A stretch of DNA of 44,924 nt from Saprospiraceae bacterium. Its GTDB lineage: Bacteria > Bacteroidota > Bacteroidia > Chitinophagales > Saprospiraceae. Made by a program: the position numbers and the translations under genes. Position 1 is the first letter of the stretch, and every line of letters starts with the position of its first letter. The stretch spans positions 1 through 44,924 of the forward strand of contig JAHDGD010000015.1 in the NCBI GenBank assembly GCA_020627825.1. Reading direction: 5' to 3'. The notes under the pieces are model-generated. The model did no database searches. It saw nothing but the letters and a program-made list of their open reading frames with translations, and was not told the origin of the DNA. Positions 25,851 to 35,611 of this stretch are shown here, one piece after another.

Positions 25851-26477
25851 ATGAATATCGAGGTATTTAATAAAGAAGGAAAGGCAACAGGAAGAAACGT
25901 AGATCTTCCAGATTCAATCTTTGGGATTGAGCCTAACAATCATGCAATCTATCTTGCAGTAAAATCTTATTTAGCTGCTCAAAGACAAGGAACACACAAA
26001 GCGAAGGAGAAAGGAGAGGTTACGGCTTCTACGAAGAAGATAAAAAGACAAAAGGGAACAGGTACAGCGCGTGCTGGTTCTTTAAAGTCACCTGTTTTTA
26101 GAGGTGGAGGTAGAGTTTTTGGTCCACGACCAAGAACATATGAGGTGAAGTTGAACAAAAAAGTTAGTAGACTAGCTCGAGCTTCGGCTTTATCATTGAA
26201 AATGAAAGAAGGGGCTGTTAAAGTAGTTGAAGATTTCACATTCGAAGCTCCTAAAACAAAGGATTTTGCAAATGTGCTTAACTCGCTTCAAGTTGCAGAT
26301 TCTAAAAGTGTTTTAATTTCAGGCGAGTACAACAAGAATTTACATTTGTCAGCGAGAAATTGTGCAAATTCTAGAGTTGTAAATGCTAATGAATTAAGCA
26401 CATATGATATTTTAAATTGTAAAACTCTCTTAGTAAGCGAAAGTGCTGTAAAGAGTATTGCAGATACATTATCTTAA
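25851..26477 (+). CDS. rplD: 50S ribosomal protein L4
   Basis: The 208-aa L4 carries the long tunnel-lining loop KIKRQKGTGTARAGSLKSPVFRGGGRVFGPRPR, near the macrolide site. In E. coli L4 represses its own S10 operon. The leader region upstream of rpsJ here shows an inverted repeat but no clear L4 site. Confidence 0.97.
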   Translation: MNIEVFNKEGKATGRNVDLPDSIFGIEPNNHAIYLAVKSYLAAQRQGTHKAKEKGEVTASTKKIKRQKGTGTARAGSLKSPVFRGGGRVFGPRPRTYEVKLNKKVSRLARASALSLKMKEGAVKVVEDFTFEAPKTKDFANVLNSLQVADSKSVLISGEYNKNLHLSARNCANSRVVNANELSTYDILNCKTLLVSESAVKSIADTLS

Positions 26478-26494
26478 TATAGAATTGATACGTA

Positions 26495-26791
26495 ATGGCT
26501 AAAGAAATTTTAATAAGACCTATAGTTTCTGAAAAATCAGAAATTCTGTCGGAAAATATGCAGCAGTACAGTTTCATTGTAAATAAAACTGCTAATAAGA
26601 TCGAAATCAGAAAAGCTGTAGAAGCTCAATATGATGTTGCTGTTAAATCAGTCAATACGATGATAATGCCTAAGAAGTCTAGAACTCGGAATACAAAGAG
26701 TGGGATTCTAAGAGGACATCTATCTTCATTCAAGAAGGCAGTTGTTACACTTGCAGAAGGGGAAGAGTTGGATTTATACGGCGAACTATAA
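26495..26791 (+). CDS. rplW: 50S ribosomal protein L23
   Basis: The 98-aa L23 lies at the tunnel exit, where it docks trigger factor and SRP. It starts MAKEILIRPIVSEKSEIL, with the conserved FIVNKTANKIEIRKAVEAQYDVAVKSVNTM segment. It sits 17 bp after rplD. Confidence 0.97.
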   Translation: MAKEILIRPIVSEKSEILSENMQQYSFIVNKTANKIEIRKAVEAQYDVAVKSVNTMIMPKKSRTRNTKSGILRGHLSSFKKAVVTLAEGEELDLYGEL

Positions 26792-26822
26792 TTGAATTTA
26801 AGACAAGTATAATAAATAAATT

Positions 26823-27656
26823 ATGCCAGTTAAAAAATACAGTCCGGTAACACCGGGAACAAGATTTAGAGTTGGACTTGATTATTCTCAAGTTTCAAAT
26901 GATGGTCCAGAAAAGAGCCTTCTTGCTCCTATGTCAAAATCAGGTGGTCGAAACCATGATGGAAAAATGACAATGAGACAAATAGGTGGTGGACATAAAA
27001 GGAGATATAGAATAATCGACTTTAAAAGGGATAAAGAAAATATTCCTGCGAAAGTTAAGTCTATACAATACGATCCAAATAGATCTGCTTTCATCGCATT
27101 ATTGGTGTATGCTGATGGAGAAAAGAGATACATGATTGCTCCAGATAAACTACAGGTAGGAGATACCGTTCAATCTGGTAAAGGAGCTGAACCTACTGTA
27201 GGAAATGCGTTGTATTTGAGTGAAATTCCTTTAGGTTCTACAATACACGCGATTGAGATGACGCCAGGTAAAGGAGCTGCGTTAGCGAGAAGTGCAGGAA
27301 CGTTTGGGACACTAATGGGTAAAGAAGGAAAGTATGTAATTGTAAAATTGCCTTCAAGAGAAGTAAGAAGAATCTTGGCTACATGTAAAGCCACGATTGG
27401 TTCGACTTCAAATCCAGATCATGGCTTAACTGTTGTTGGTAAAGCGGGAAGAAACAGATGGAAGGGAAGAAGACCTAGAGTAAGAGGTGTTGCGATGAAC
27501 CCAGTAGATCACCCGATGGGAGGTGGTGAAGGTAGAGCGTCTGGAGGACACCCAAGATCGCGAACTGGTATTATGGCGAAAGGTCAGAAGACTAGAAATA
27601 AGAAAAAATATTCTACTAAACTTATAATCTCTAAGAGAAAGACTAAAAAACGTTAA
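26823..27656 (+). CDS. rplB: 50S ribosomal protein L2
   Basis: The 277-aa L2 is needed for subunit association and peptidyl transfer. [28 protein letters not shown] and the conserved C-terminal [21 protein letters not shown], with the essential His, are intact. The next start, rpsS, follows after 2 bp. Confidence 0.98.
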   Translation: MPVKKYSPVTPGTRFRVGLDYSQVSNDGPEKSLLAPMSKSGGRNHDGKMTMRQIGGGHKRRYRIIDFKRDKENIPAKVKSIQYDPNRSAFIALLVYADGEKRYMIAPDKLQVGDTVQSGKGAEPTVGNALYLSEIPLGSTIHAIEMTPGKGAALARSAGTFGTLMGKEGKYVIVKLPSREVRRILATCKATIGSTSNPDHGLTVVGKAGRNRWKGRRPRVRGVAMNPVDHPMGGGEGRASGGHPRSRTGIMAKGQKTRNKKKYSTKLIISKRKTKKR

Positions 27657-27658
27657 TA

Positions 27659-27925
27659 ATGGCTAGATCTCTAAGAAAAGGACCTTATGTATATCATAAA
27701 CTACTTAAGAAAGTAGATAAGGCAAAAGAAAGCAATAGAAAGTCTGTAATTAAGACTTGGTCAAGATCTTCAATGATCATTCCATCAATGGTGGGAGAGA
27801 CAATTGCAGTACATAATGGTAAGACATTTGTTCCTGTTTTCGTAACAGAAAATATGGTTGGTCATAAGCTAGGTGAATTTTCACCTACCAGGACTTACAA
27901 AGGTCATAGTGGAAATAGAAAATAA
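27659..27925 (+). CDS. rpsS: 30S ribosomal protein S19
   Basis: The 88-aa S19 binds 16S rRNA in the head near the A site. It has [19 protein letters not shown] and the conserved [53 protein letters not shown] core. Length and order are typical. Confidence 0.98.
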   Translation: MARSLRKGPYVYHKLLKKVDKAKESNRKSVIKTWSRSSMIIPSMVGETIAVHNGKTFVPVFVTENMVGHKLGEFSPTRTYKGHSGNRK

Positions 27926-27952
27926 TTGAATAAATTTTAGAAAGTTTATCTA

Positions 27953-28330
27953 ATGAAAGCTGTCGCAAAATTAAAAAACTGTCCTTTGTCTGCAAGAAAA
28001 ATGAGAATGGTCGTTGATCTTGTAAGAGGAAAGAATGTAGAGGATGCATTGAGCATACTAAAGTATTCTAAGAGAGAAGCTGCTGAATGGGCGGAAAAAG
28101 TTCTTCTTTCTGCAATTGCAAATTGGGAGAATAAATTGGACGATGCATATAGTTCAGATGATTATGGACTTTATGTTTCGGAAATATTTTCAGATGAAGG
28201 GACATTTTTGAAAAGATTTCGTCCAGCACCACAAGGTAGAGCTCATAGAATTCGTAAAAGAACGAATCATCTAACCATAGTGGTAGAAAATAGAAAACCA
28301 ATTAGTGAACTAGAAAATAGTAATTCTTAA
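27953..28330 (+). CDS. rplV: 50S ribosomal protein L22
   Basis: The 125-aa L22 has the conserved SARKMRMVVDLVRGK start. The beta-hairpin around FLKRFRPAPQGRAHRIRKRTNHLTIVV extends into the exit tunnel. The C-terminus has a short extra tail (KPISELENSNS). Confidence 0.97.
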   Translation: MKAVAKLKNCPLSARKMRMVVDLVRGKNVEDALSILKYSKREAAEWAEKVLLSAIANWENKLDDAYSSDDYGLYVSEIFSDEGTFLKRFRPAPQGRAHRIRKRTNHLTIVVENRKPISELENSNS

Positions 28331-28341
28331 AATAACGATCA

Positions 28342-29043
28342 ATGGGTCAAAAAACAAATCCAATAGGTAATCGATTAGGAATCATCCGCGGATGGGAAAG
28401 TAACTGGTATGCAGGTAAAGATTATGGAGCTAAAGTAGTTGCTGATGAAAGAATCAGAAATTATTTGAATGCCAGAATTAGTAAGGGTGGAATAGCTCGT
28501 ATTATTATAGAAAGAACACTAAAGAGAATTACTGTTACTATTCACACGTCAAGACCAGGTATAATTATCGGAAAAGGTGGTTCAGAAGTAGATAGAATCA
28601 AGGAGGAGTTAAAGAAATTAACGGGACAAGATGTTCAAATCAATATTGTAGAGTTAAGAAAGCCTGAATTAGATGCAAATATAGTAGGTGAATCAATTGC
28701 AAAGCAAGTAGAGGCAAGAATCAACTATAAAAGAGCAATAAAAATGGCCATTCAATCTGCAATGAGAGCAGGTGCTGAAGGAATAAAGGTTAGAATTTCT
28801 GGAAGATTGAATGGAGCAGAAATGGCTCGATCTGAAGAATTCAAAGATGGGAGAACACCATTGCACACATTCAGAGCAGATATAGATTATGCTTTAAAAG
28901 AAGCATTGACAGTATATGGAAAACTTGGAATTAAAGTATGGATTTGTAAAGGTGAAGTATTAGGTAAGCGTGATTTATCTCCAAATGTTGGAGTAGATAA
29001 GAAGAAATCTGGAGGAAGAAAAAGAGGAAGAGGTAGGAACTAA
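28342..29043 (+). CDS. rpsC: 30S ribosomal protein S3
   Basis: The 233-aa S3 lines the mRNA entry channel. It has [14 protein letters not shown], the KH-domain motif [17 protein letters not shown], and the C-terminal basic tail [15 protein letters not shown] 60-bp gap to rplP follows, wider than its neighbours, and holds a candidate internal promoter. Confidence 0.98.
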   Translation: MGQKTNPIGNRLGIIRGWESNWYAGKDYGAKVVADERIRNYLNARISKGGIARIIIERTLKRITVTIHTSRPGIIIGKGGSEVDRIKEELKKLTGQDVQINIVELRKPELDANIVGESIAKQVEARINYKRAIKMAIQSAMRAGAEGIKVRISGRLNGAEMARSEEFKDGRTPLHTFRADIDYALKEALTVYGKLGIKVWICKGEVLGKRDLSPNVGVDKKKSGGRKRGRGRN

Positions 29044-29058
29044 TTCAATAAATTGTAT

Positions 29059-29086
29059 TAATTTTGCGCTCCTTTTAATAAGGAGG
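29059..29086 (+). promoter_or_regulatory. Candidate internal -7 element and hairpin before rplP
   Basis: TAATTTTG (29059-29066) matches TAnnTTTG, but no TTTG lies 19 bp upstream. It is followed by CTCCTT/AAGGAG, a 6-bp-stem hairpin, in the 60-bp gap between rpsC and rplP. Support for an internal promoter is weak. Confidence 0.35.
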
Positions 29087-29103
29087 GACATAAACAAAAA
29101 GTT

Positions 29104-29523
29104 ATGTTACAGCCGAAAAGAACAAAATATAGAAAGCAACAGAAAGGAAGAAATAGAGGACTTGCTCACAGGGGAAGTACTATTTCATTCGGTTCGTTTG
29201 CTTTAAAATCTCTAGACGCAGGGAGAATTACGAACCGTCAAATTGAGGCGGCAAGGATTGCGATGACGAGGTATATGAAAAGAGAAGGTAAAGTTTGGAT
29301 TAGAATTTTTCCAGACAAGCCAATTACTTCTAAGCCAGCAGAGGTAAGGATGGGTAAAGGTAAAGGAGCACTTGATCATTATGTAGCGGTAATAAAACCA
29401 GGAAGGATTCTATTCGAAATGGATGGAGTACCATTTGAAACTGCAAAAGAAGCATTAAGATTAGCAGCACAGAAGTTACCTGTTCAAACAAAAACAATAG
29501 TAAGAAGAGATTACACTGAATAA
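29104..29523 (+). CDS. rplP: 50S ribosomal protein L16
   Basis: The 139-aa L16 lies near the A-site tRNA. It has [19 protein letters not shown], the conserved [43 protein letters not shown] and the tail. Its place between S3 and L29 is standard. Confidence 0.98.
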   Translation: MLQPKRTKYRKQQKGRNRGLAHRGSTISFGSFALKSLDAGRITNRQIEAARIAMTRYMKREGKVWIRIFPDKPITSKPAEVRMGKGKGALDHYVAVIKPGRILFEMDGVPFETAKEALRLAAQKLPVQTKTIVRRDYTE

Positions 29524-29547
29524 TAATTTGGTCTAAATAATATTAAC

Positions 29548-29802
29548 ATGGCAACTAAAAAATATACTGAGTTAACTCAAATGTCTATAGATGAGCTTCA
29601 AGCGACGTTGGAAGAGACAAGAACTGGGTACAGTAAATTAAAATTTGATCATTCAGTAAGTGGTTTAGATAACCCTAAAAGGTTGACTGAAGTAAGAAAA
29701 GATATTGCAAGACTAGCTACAGAAGTTAGAAGAAGAGAAGTTGAGGCAATGTCTGCAGAAGAATTGGCTAATAGATCAAGAATTAGAACTAGAAGAAAGT
29801 AA
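29548..29802 (+). CDS. rpmC: 50S ribosomal protein L29
   Basis: The 84-aa L29 is a two-helix protein at the tunnel exit. It has [56 protein letters not shown], about 15 residues longer at the C-terminus than the E. coli protein. Order and context confirm it. Confidence 0.94.
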   Translation: MATKKYTELTQMSIDELQATLEETRTGYSKLKFDHSVSGLDNPKRLTEVRKDIARLATEVRRREVEAMSAEELANRSRIRTRRK

Positions 29803-29813
29803 ATAACAGTATT

Positions 29814-30080
29814 ATGTCTGTAGAAGGTAAAGTAAAATTAAGAAAACAGAGAACAGGAGTAGTTAGCAGTAATGCTAGCGATAAAACGATCTCCGTTTTG
29901 GTAGAGCGTAAACTTCGTCACCCGATTTACGGAAAATTCGTTAAAAAGTCAAAGAAATTTATGGCTCACGACGAAAAGAATGAATGTAATGTTGGTGATA
30001 CTGTAAGGATAATGGAAACTCGAAAGTTGAGTAAAAGAAAGAACTGGAGACTAGTAGAGATTATCGAAAGGGCTAAATAA
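29814..30080 (+). CDS. rpsQ: 30S ribosomal protein S17
   Basis: The 88-aa OB-fold protein binds helix 11 of 16S rRNA. It has [78 protein letters not shown], all conserved S17 signatures. Confidence 0.98.
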   Translation: MSVEGKVKLRKQRTGVVSSNASDKTISVLVERKLRHPIYGKFVKKSKKFMAHDEKNECNVGDTVRIMETRKLSKRKNWRLVEIIERAK

Positions 30081-30109
30081 GGTTTAATAACGACTATAAA
30101 TAAAAGACA

Positions 30110-30475
30110 ATGATTCAGCAAGAATCCAGACTTAAAGTTGCAGATAACAGTGGAGCAAAAGAGGTACTTTGTATTAGAGTATTGGGTGGATCGAAAAGAA
30201 GATATGCTTCGATTGGTGATACGATCGTTGTATCGGTAAAGTCAGCATCACCCGGGGGTGTAAAAAAAGGAACTGTATCTAAAGCTGTAATTGTAAGAAC
30301 AAAGAAAGAGATCAGAAGAAAGGATGGTTCATACATTCGTTTTGATGATAATGCTGTTGTTCTTCTTAGTGCAAATGATGAGCCAAGAGGTACGCGTATA
30401 TTTGGGCCAGTTGCCCGTGAACTTAGAGAGAAAGATTACATGAAAATTGTTTCTCTAGCTCCAGAAGTATTATAA
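30110..30475 (+). CDS. rplN: 50S ribosomal protein L14
   Basis: The 121-aa L14 lies at the subunit interface. It starts [37 protein letters not shown] and contains [27 protein letters not shown] and the C-terminal [13 protein letters not shown]. It is typical in length and sequence. Confidence 0.98.
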   Translation: MIQQESRLKVADNSGAKEVLCIRVLGGSKRRYASIGDTIVVSVKSASPGGVKKGTVSKAVIVRTKKEIRRKDGSYIRFDDNAVVLLSANDEPRGTRIFGPVARELREKDYMKIVSLAPEVL

Positions 30476-30496
30476 ATAAATTTTAATTCTATTACT

Positions 30497-30808
30497 GTGA
30501 AAGTAAATATTAAAAAAGGAGATCAGGTTATGGTGATTGCTGGAAACAGCAAAGGTAAGACTGGTGAGGTTATGCAAGTATTAAAGGCAAAATCACGAGT
30601 TATCGTTTCTGGTCTAAATCTAGTAAAAAAGCATACAAAAGCGACGCAAGAAGAAGAAGGTGGGATTAAAGAAGTAGAAGCTGGAATCCACATTTCAAAT
30701 GTTGCATTAATTGATCCTAAGTCAGGTAAAGCAACTCGTATAGGTAGAAAAGAGGTAGATGGTAAATCTGCACGATATTCAAAAAAATCTGGTGAAATTA
30801 TAAAGTAA
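30497..30808 (+). CDS. rplX: 50S ribosomal protein L24
   Basis: The 103-aa assembly-initiating L24 begins with a GTG codon and has the KOW motif [24 protein letters not shown], followed by [12 protein letters not shown] and [19 protein letters not shown]. Its stop overlaps the rplE ATG by one base (TAATG), indicating coupled translation. Confidence 0.97.
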   Translation: MKVNIKKGDQVMVIAGNSKGKTGEVMQVLKAKSRVIVSGLNLVKKHTKATQEEEGGIKEVEAGIHISNVALIDPKSGKATRIGRKEVDGKSARYSKKSGEIIK

Positions 30809-31365
30809 TGAGTTACGTTCCAAGATTAAAAAAGCATTATAGAGAAAAAGTAGCACCTAGCTTACTTGAAAAATTTCAGTATAAATCGGTGATGCAAGTA
30901 CCGAAGTTATTGAAGATATGTATAAACCAAGGTATTGGTGATGCAACGCAAGATAAAAAGTTAGTTGACAATGCTGTTCAAGAGATTTCTCTTATTACAG
31001 GTCAAAAAGCTGTTCCAACAATTGCAAGAAAATCAATCTCAAATTTCAAATTGAGAGAATTTATGCCAATTGGTGCTAGAGTAACTTTGCGAGATGAGAG
31101 AATGTATGAATTTCTTGAAAGATTTATTTCAGTGGCATTGCCGAGGGTAAGAGATTTTAGAGGTATATCTGACAAGAGTTTTGATGGAAGGGGTAATTAT
31201 TCTTTGGGTATAAAAGAACAAATTATTTTTCCGGAGATCAATTTGGATAAAATCAATAAAGTTACAGGAATGGATATTACATTCGTAACTTCAGCAAATA
31301 CTGATGCAGAAGCATTAGCTCTTTTAAAGGAAATGGGACTACCATTCAAAAATCAAAATAACTAA
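30808..31365 (+). CDS. rplE: 50S ribosomal protein L5
   Basis: The 185-aa L5 binds 5S rRNA. It has [86 protein letters not shown] and the [20 protein letters not shown] tail. Confidence 0.98.
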   Translation: MSYVPRLKKHYREKVAPSLLEKFQYKSVMQVPKLLKICINQGIGDATQDKKLVDNAVQEISLITGQKAVPTIARKSISNFKLREFMPIGARVTLRDERMYEFLERFISVALPRVRDFRGISDKSFDGRGNYSLGIKEQIIFPEINLDKINKVTGMDITFVTSANTDAEALALLKEMGLPFKNQNN

Positions 31366-31371
31366 GATAAG

Positions 31372-31641
31372 ATGGCTAGAAAATCAGTAATAGCAAGAGA
31401 AGCAAAAAGGCAAAAATTGGTTGCTAAATATGCAGATCTTAGAAAGAAATTGAAAGAAGAAGGAAGATGGGAGGAGCTTGATAAGCTGCCTAAGAATTCT
31501 TCTCCTGTAAGACTTCACAATAGGTGCCAATTAACAGGCAGACCAAAAGGATATATGAGAAAATTTGGTATCTGTCGTGTAATGTTTAGAAAAATGGCTA
31601 ATGAAGGTAAACTTCCTGGTGTAACTAAGGCAAGTTGGTAA
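31372..31641 (+). CDS. rpsN: 30S ribosomal protein S14 (zinc-free type)
   Basis: The 89-aa long form lacks the CxxC...CxxC zinc-binding cysteines. It has [33 protein letters not shown] and the conserved [43 protein letters not shown] tail. It sits 6 bp after rplE. Confidence 0.97.
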   Translation: MARKSVIAREAKRQKLVAKYADLRKKLKEEGRWEELDKLPKNSSPVRLHNRCQLTGRPKGYMRKFGICRVMFRKMANEGKLPGVTKASW

Positions 31642-31669
31642 TTTTAAATAAAGAGAATATACAAATATA

Positions 31670-32074
31670 ATGGCATTAACTGACCCTATAGCAGACTATC
31701 TAACCAGAATCAGAAACGCTCAACAAGCGAATCATAGAATCGTAGAGATACCGTCTTCAAAAATGAAAAGAAGTATAACTGAAATCTTATATGACCAAGG
31801 TTATATTTTAAAGTATAAATTTGAAGATACTGATAATGGTCAAGGTGTAATTAAAATAGCCCTTAAATATGACAAGTTTACAAAACTTCCTACAATCCAA
31901 AAGTTGGGAAGAATTAGTAAACCAGGTTTGAGAAAATTTGTACCAGTATCAGAGATTCCTAGAATAATTAATGGATTAGGTATAGCCATTATGTCTACAT
32001 CAAAAGGAGTAATGACTGGTAAACAAGCAGTAAAAAATAATGTTGGTGGCGAGCTTCTTTGCTTCGTTTACTAA
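31670..32074 (+). CDS. rpsH: 30S ribosomal protein S8
   Basis: The 134-aa S8 binds the 16S central domain and, in E. coli, represses the spc operon. It has TDPIADYLTRIRNAQQANHRIVEIPSSKMKRSITEILYDQGYI and the C-terminal ISKPGLRKFV, with GLGIAIMSTSKGVMTGKQA near the end. Confidence 0.98.
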   Translation: MALTDPIADYLTRIRNAQQANHRIVEIPSSKMKRSITEILYDQGYILKYKFEDTDNGQGVIKIALKYDKFTKLPTIQKLGRISKPGLRKFVPVSEIPRIINGLGIAIMSTSKGVMTGKQAVKNNVGGELLCFVY

Positions 32075-32093
32075 TTTTTAAAATAAAAGAATT

Positions 32094-32648
32094 ATGTCAA
32101 GAATAGGAAAATCTCCAATAGAGTTTGATTCCAAAGTAACTTGGGATGTTTCAAAAGGAAACTTGATTACGATCAAAGGCCCTAAAGGAGAATTGAAGCA
32201 ACAAATAGATCCTGATTTAAAACTTGAGATTAAGGATGGCGTAGCCGAATTAGTTAGACCTACTGATCAGAAGCGACATAGATCAATACATGGTTTATAC
32301 CGTACTCTTTTAGCTAATTGTGTTGAAGGAGTTACGAATGGCTATAAAATTGAACTCGAATTAGTAGGTGTAGGTTATAGGTGTACAAATTCTGGACAGG
32401 TTCTAGAGCTTATTCTTGGGTATTCTCACCCTATTTATTTTGTAGTACCAGCTGAAGTGAAGTTAACTACAGTATCTGAGAAAGGTAAACCACCTACAGT
32501 TGTTTTAGAATCAATTGATAAGCAGCTTATAGGACAGGTTGCGGCGAAGATTAGAGAGTTTAGAAAAGTTGAGCCTTATAAAGGAAAGGGTATTCGATTT
32601 AAAGGAGAGGAAATTCGTAGAAAAGCAGGGAAAACAGCTGCTAAATAA
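32094..32648 (+). CDS. rplF: 50S ribosomal protein L6
   Basis: The 184-aa two-domain L6 lies near the GTPase-associated centre. It has MSRIGKSPIEF, ITIKGPKGELKQ, LVGVGYRCTNSGQVLELILGYSHP and the C-terminal KVEPYKGKGIRFKGEEIRRKAGKTAAK. Confidence 0.98.
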   Translation: MSRIGKSPIEFDSKVTWDVSKGNLITIKGPKGELKQQIDPDLKLEIKDGVAELVRPTDQKRHRSIHGLYRTLLANCVEGVTNGYKIELELVGVGYRCTNSGQVLELILGYSHPIYFVVPAEVKLTTVSEKGKPPTVVLESIDKQLIGQVAAKIREFRKVEPYKGKGIRFKGEEIRRKAGKTAAK

Positions 32649-32678
32649 TTAATTTGAAGGAATTTACAATAAAGAGTA

Positions 32679-33032
32679 ATGAAAATTTCAAAAGCACAGT
32701 CTCGTAAAAGGATTAAGAATAGAATTAGAAAGAAGTTAAGTGGTACTTCAACACTACCTAGATTAGCGGTTTACAGAAGCAATAAGGCGATTTATGCTCA
32801 ATTAATCGATGATATAAGTGCAATGACACTTGCTTCAGCATCTTCTAAAGAAAATTCTATTGGTAACTCTGGAACAAAATCTGACCAAGCAAAAGCTGTA
32901 GGCGCTTTAATAGCTGAGAAGGCAAAAGCAAAGAAAATAGATAACGTGGTTTTTGATAGAGGAGGATATCTATATCATGGAAGAATAAAAGCATTAGCAG
33001 AAGGAGCTAGAGAAGGTGGCCTTAATTTTTAA
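32679..33032 (+). CDS. rplR: 50S ribosomal protein L18
   Basis: The 117-aa L18 binds 5S rRNA. It has [36 protein letters not shown] and [28 protein letters not shown], the family C-terminus. Confidence 0.98.
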   Translation: MKISKAQSRKRIKNRIRKKLSGTSTLPRLAVYRSNKAIYAQLIDDISAMTLASASSKENSIGNSGTKSDQAKAVGALIAEKAKAKKIDNVVFDRGGYLYHGRIKALAEGAREGGLNF

Positions 33033-33049
33033 TCTGATACTTATTAATA

Positions 33050-33568
33050 ATGAGAGATAATAATAGACAAGCTAAATCAGCTACAGAAAATGAATTAAAA
33101 GAAAAGTTAGTTACTTTGAATAGAGTAGCTAAAGTTACTAAAGGTGGTCGTACATTTAGCTTTTCTGCAATTGTTGTCGTTGGTGATGGAAATGGTAAAG
33201 TAGGTCATGGGCTAGGAAAAGCAAGAGATGTATCAGAGGCAATTAAGAAAGCTGTAGATGATGCTAAAAAGTCAATGATTTCTTTTCCGTTAATCAATGG
33301 AACAATTCCGCATGAGCAGAAAGGGAGATATGGTGCAGGTAAGATCTTTATGAAACCAGCTGCTGATGGTACAGGAGTAATTGCAGGTGGTGCGATGAGA
33401 GCAGTATTGGAAATAGCTGGCGTTCAGAATGTATTGGGTAAGTCTCAAGGATCTTCCAATCCGCACAATGTTGTGAAAGCAACTATTGATGGCTTAAGTA
33501 AACTACGTGATGCTCATTTGATTGCTAAGCAGAGAGGTATTTCAATGGATAAATTATTTAACGGTTAA
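33050..33568 (+). CDS. rpsE: 30S ribosomal protein S5
   Basis: The 172-aa S5 contributes to decoding accuracy and mRNA entry. It has the dsRNA-binding fold segments [86 protein letters not shown] and [23 protein letters not shown]. Confidence 0.98.
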   Translation: MRDNNRQAKSATENELKEKLVTLNRVAKVTKGGRTFSFSAIVVVGDGNGKVGHGLGKARDVSEAIKKAVDDAKKSMISFPLINGTIPHEQKGRYGAGKIFMKPAADGTGVIAGGAMRAVLEIAGVQNVLGKSQGSSNPHNVVKATIDGLSKLRDAHLIAKQRGISMDKLFNG

Positions 33569-33580
33569 TTCTAAAAGTCA

Positions 33581-33760
33581 ATGGCAACTATAAAAATAAC
33601 TCAAATAAAGAGTATAATTGATCGTCCTAAAAAGCAAAAAGATACAATAAAGGCTTTGGGATTAAGAAAAATTAATCATTCAGTTGAAAAAGAAGGTACT
33701 CCGCAAATACTAGGTATGGTAGCGAAGATCAGTCATCTTGTTCAAGTGGAAGAAGTATAA
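33581..33760 (+). CDS. rpmD: 50S ribosomal protein L30
   Basis: A 59-aa gene (60 codons with stop) starting MATIKITQIKSIIDRPKKQK and ending HLVQVEEV. DTIKALGLRKINHSVEKEGTPQILGMVAKISHLV is diagnostic for L30. It is short but sits exactly where L30 belongs, 12 bp after rpsE and 23 bp before rplO. Confidence 0.97.
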   Translation: MATIKITQIKSIIDRPKKQKDTIKALGLRKINHSVEKEGTPQILGMVAKISHLVQVEEV

Positions 33761-33783
33761 ATTAAAATTTAAGATAACTAGTT

Positions 33784-34230
33784 ATGAGTTTACATAATTT
33801 AACTCCAGCTGAAGGTTCAGTGAAAAGTGAAAAGAGAATTGCAAGAGGGCAAGGTTCAGGAAGAGGTGGTACTTCAACTAGAGGTCATAAAGGTGCTAAA
33901 TCTAGATCAGGATATAGCAGAAAAAGAGCATTTGAAGGTGGTCAAATGCCTTTACAAATGAGATTGCCAAAAAGAGGTTTTAAAAATCCTAACAATGTAA
34001 CTTATGTAGGACTAAACCTTGATTGGTTATCTTCTTATTCAGAAAAATATAATGAAACTGAAATTAGTCCAGCTTCTTTAGCTGCTAACGGTATAATTAA
34101 AAAATCTGATAAAATCAAAGTTTTAGGTAGAGGGGAATTAACTGCAAAGTTGAACATCACTACACATGCAATTTCAGAGTCTGCTAAAAGTGCAGTAGAA
34201 GCAAAAGGTGGCTCTATAACTATAGCATAA
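33784..34230 (+). CDS. rplO: 50S ribosomal protein L15
   Basis: The 148-aa L15 has MSLHNLTPAEGSVKSEKRIARGQGSGRGGTSTRGHKGAKSRSGYSRKRAFEGGQMPLQMRLPKRGFKN, the glycine-rich extended part, and the IKVLGRGELTAKLNITTHAISESAKSAVEAKGGS core. It is 7 bp from secY. Confidence 0.98.
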   Translation: MSLHNLTPAEGSVKSEKRIARGQGSGRGGTSTRGHKGAKSRSGYSRKRAFEGGQMPLQMRLPKRGFKNPNNVTYVGLNLDWLSSYSEKYNETEISPASLAANGIIKKSDKIKVLGRGELTAKLNITTHAISESAKSAVEAKGGSITIA

Positions 34231-34237
34231 TATAATA

Positions 34238-35593
34238 ATGGGAAAATTTATACAGACGCTCAAGAATATCTGGTCAATAGAAGAATTACGTAATCGAATA
34301 TTGTTTACGTTGATGATTTTAGCAGTATACCGATTTGGATCTCACATCGTTTTGCCAGGTATTAACCCAGCTGGATTAAAAGCATCTCTTGGTGGAGGTA
34401 ATGCTGATATTCTAGGTTTAATTAACATGTTTTCAGGTGGAGCTTTTAATAAGGCATCTATTTTTGCATTAGGTATCATGCCTTATATCACAGCGTCTAT
34501 TATTATTCAGTTATTAGGATTTGTTGTTCCTTATTTCCAAAAATTACAACAACAAGAAGGAGAATCAGGTAGAAAGAAGATTACTCAATACACTAGATTT
34601 TTAACTTTATTGATCACAATCGTTCAGGGAGTAGCTTATCTTAGATATATAACTGGACAAGCTAATTCTTTGGCTGATGGAGTTTCACTTTCTTTATTTT
34701 GGCCTGTAGGAATAATTATCCTTGCTACGGGAACCTTGTTTGCCATGTGGTTAGGTGAAAAAATTACAGATAGAGGAATTGGAAACGGTATTTCATTATT
34801 AATCATGGTGGGTATTATTGCCACACTTCCTCAAGCATTTGCGGCAGAAATAGGATTATTAGCTTCAAATAATGCATGGTTTACCTTAATTCTCGAAATT
34901 GCTGGGTTGTTTTTAGTAACTATGGCAACTTTAATGGTGGTTCAGGGAATTAGAAGAATACCTATTCAATTTGCTAAAAGGATGATTGGAAGGTCATCGT
35001 CTAATGTTCCAGCAGCTGGAGCTCGTGATTTTATTCCACTCAAAGTTAATGCAGCTGGTGTAATGCCAATTATATTTGCACAAGCTATCATGTTCTTGCC
35101 TATTACACTTGGTGGACAGTTTGCACAAAATAATGCTTTTATTGCTAGTTTAGCAGATTGGAAATCAATTCCTTATAATATTATATTCTTCTTTTTAGTA
35201 GTGCTATTTACTTATGTGTATACTGCACTTTTAGTTAATCCTCAACAGTATGCGGAATATCTAAAAAGACAAAATGCATTTATTCCTGGAATCAAACCAG
35301 GTAAAAGTACAGAGGATTATATCGATACATTAACTACAAGAGTGACCTTACCGGGTTCTATTTTCTTAGGTATTATTTCTATATTACCCGCAATTGTAGC
35401 TCGTATGGGTGTTAATGATGCGTTTGCAATATTCTTTGGTGGGACTTCTTTATTGATCATGGTAGGAGTTGCACTGGATACGCTTCAGCAAATTGAAAGT
35501 TATTTATTGAGAAGAAAGTACGACGGTCTTGTAAAGTCTGGTAAGTTGAAAGGAAGAAGCAGTGGTATGATGGGAATTGGAGCTGGTATATAA
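34238..35593 (+). CDS. secY: Preprotein translocase subunit SecY
   Basis: The 451-aa polytopic inner-membrane channel has about ten hydrophobic segments. It is the core of the SecYEG translocon that exports and inserts proteins, and the cargo found in this window with Sec signal peptides depends on it. Signatures include FALGIMPYITASIIIQLLG, LGEKITDRGIGNGISLLIMVGI, PLKVNAAGVMPIIFAQAIMFLP, and the cytoplasmic loop YAEYLKRQNAFIPGIKPGKSTEDYID. It sits between L15 and map, as is usual. Confidence 0.98.
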   Translation: MGKFIQTLKNIWSIEELRNRILFTLMILAVYRFGSHIVLPGINPAGLKASLGGGNADILGLINMFSGGAFNKASIFALGIMPYITASIIIQLLGFVVPYFQKLQQQEGESGRKKITQYTRFLTLLITIVQGVAYLRYITGQANSLADGVSLSLFWPVGIIILATGTLFAMWLGEKITDRGIGNGISLLIMVGIIATLPQAFAAEIGLLASNNAWFTLILEIAGLFLVTMATLMVVQGIRRIPIQFAKRMIGRSSSNVPAAGARDFIPLKVNAAGVMPIIFAQAIMFLPITLGGQFAQNNAFIASLADWKSIPYNIIFFFLVVLFTYVYTALLVNPQQYAEYLKRQNAFIPGIKPGKSTEDYIDTLTTRVTLPGSIFLGIISILPAIVARMGVNDAFAIFFGGTSLLIMVGVALDTLQQIESYLLRRKYDGLVKSGKLKGRSSGMMGIGAGI

Positions 35594-35611
35594 AAGATCC
35601 ATAGAACATAA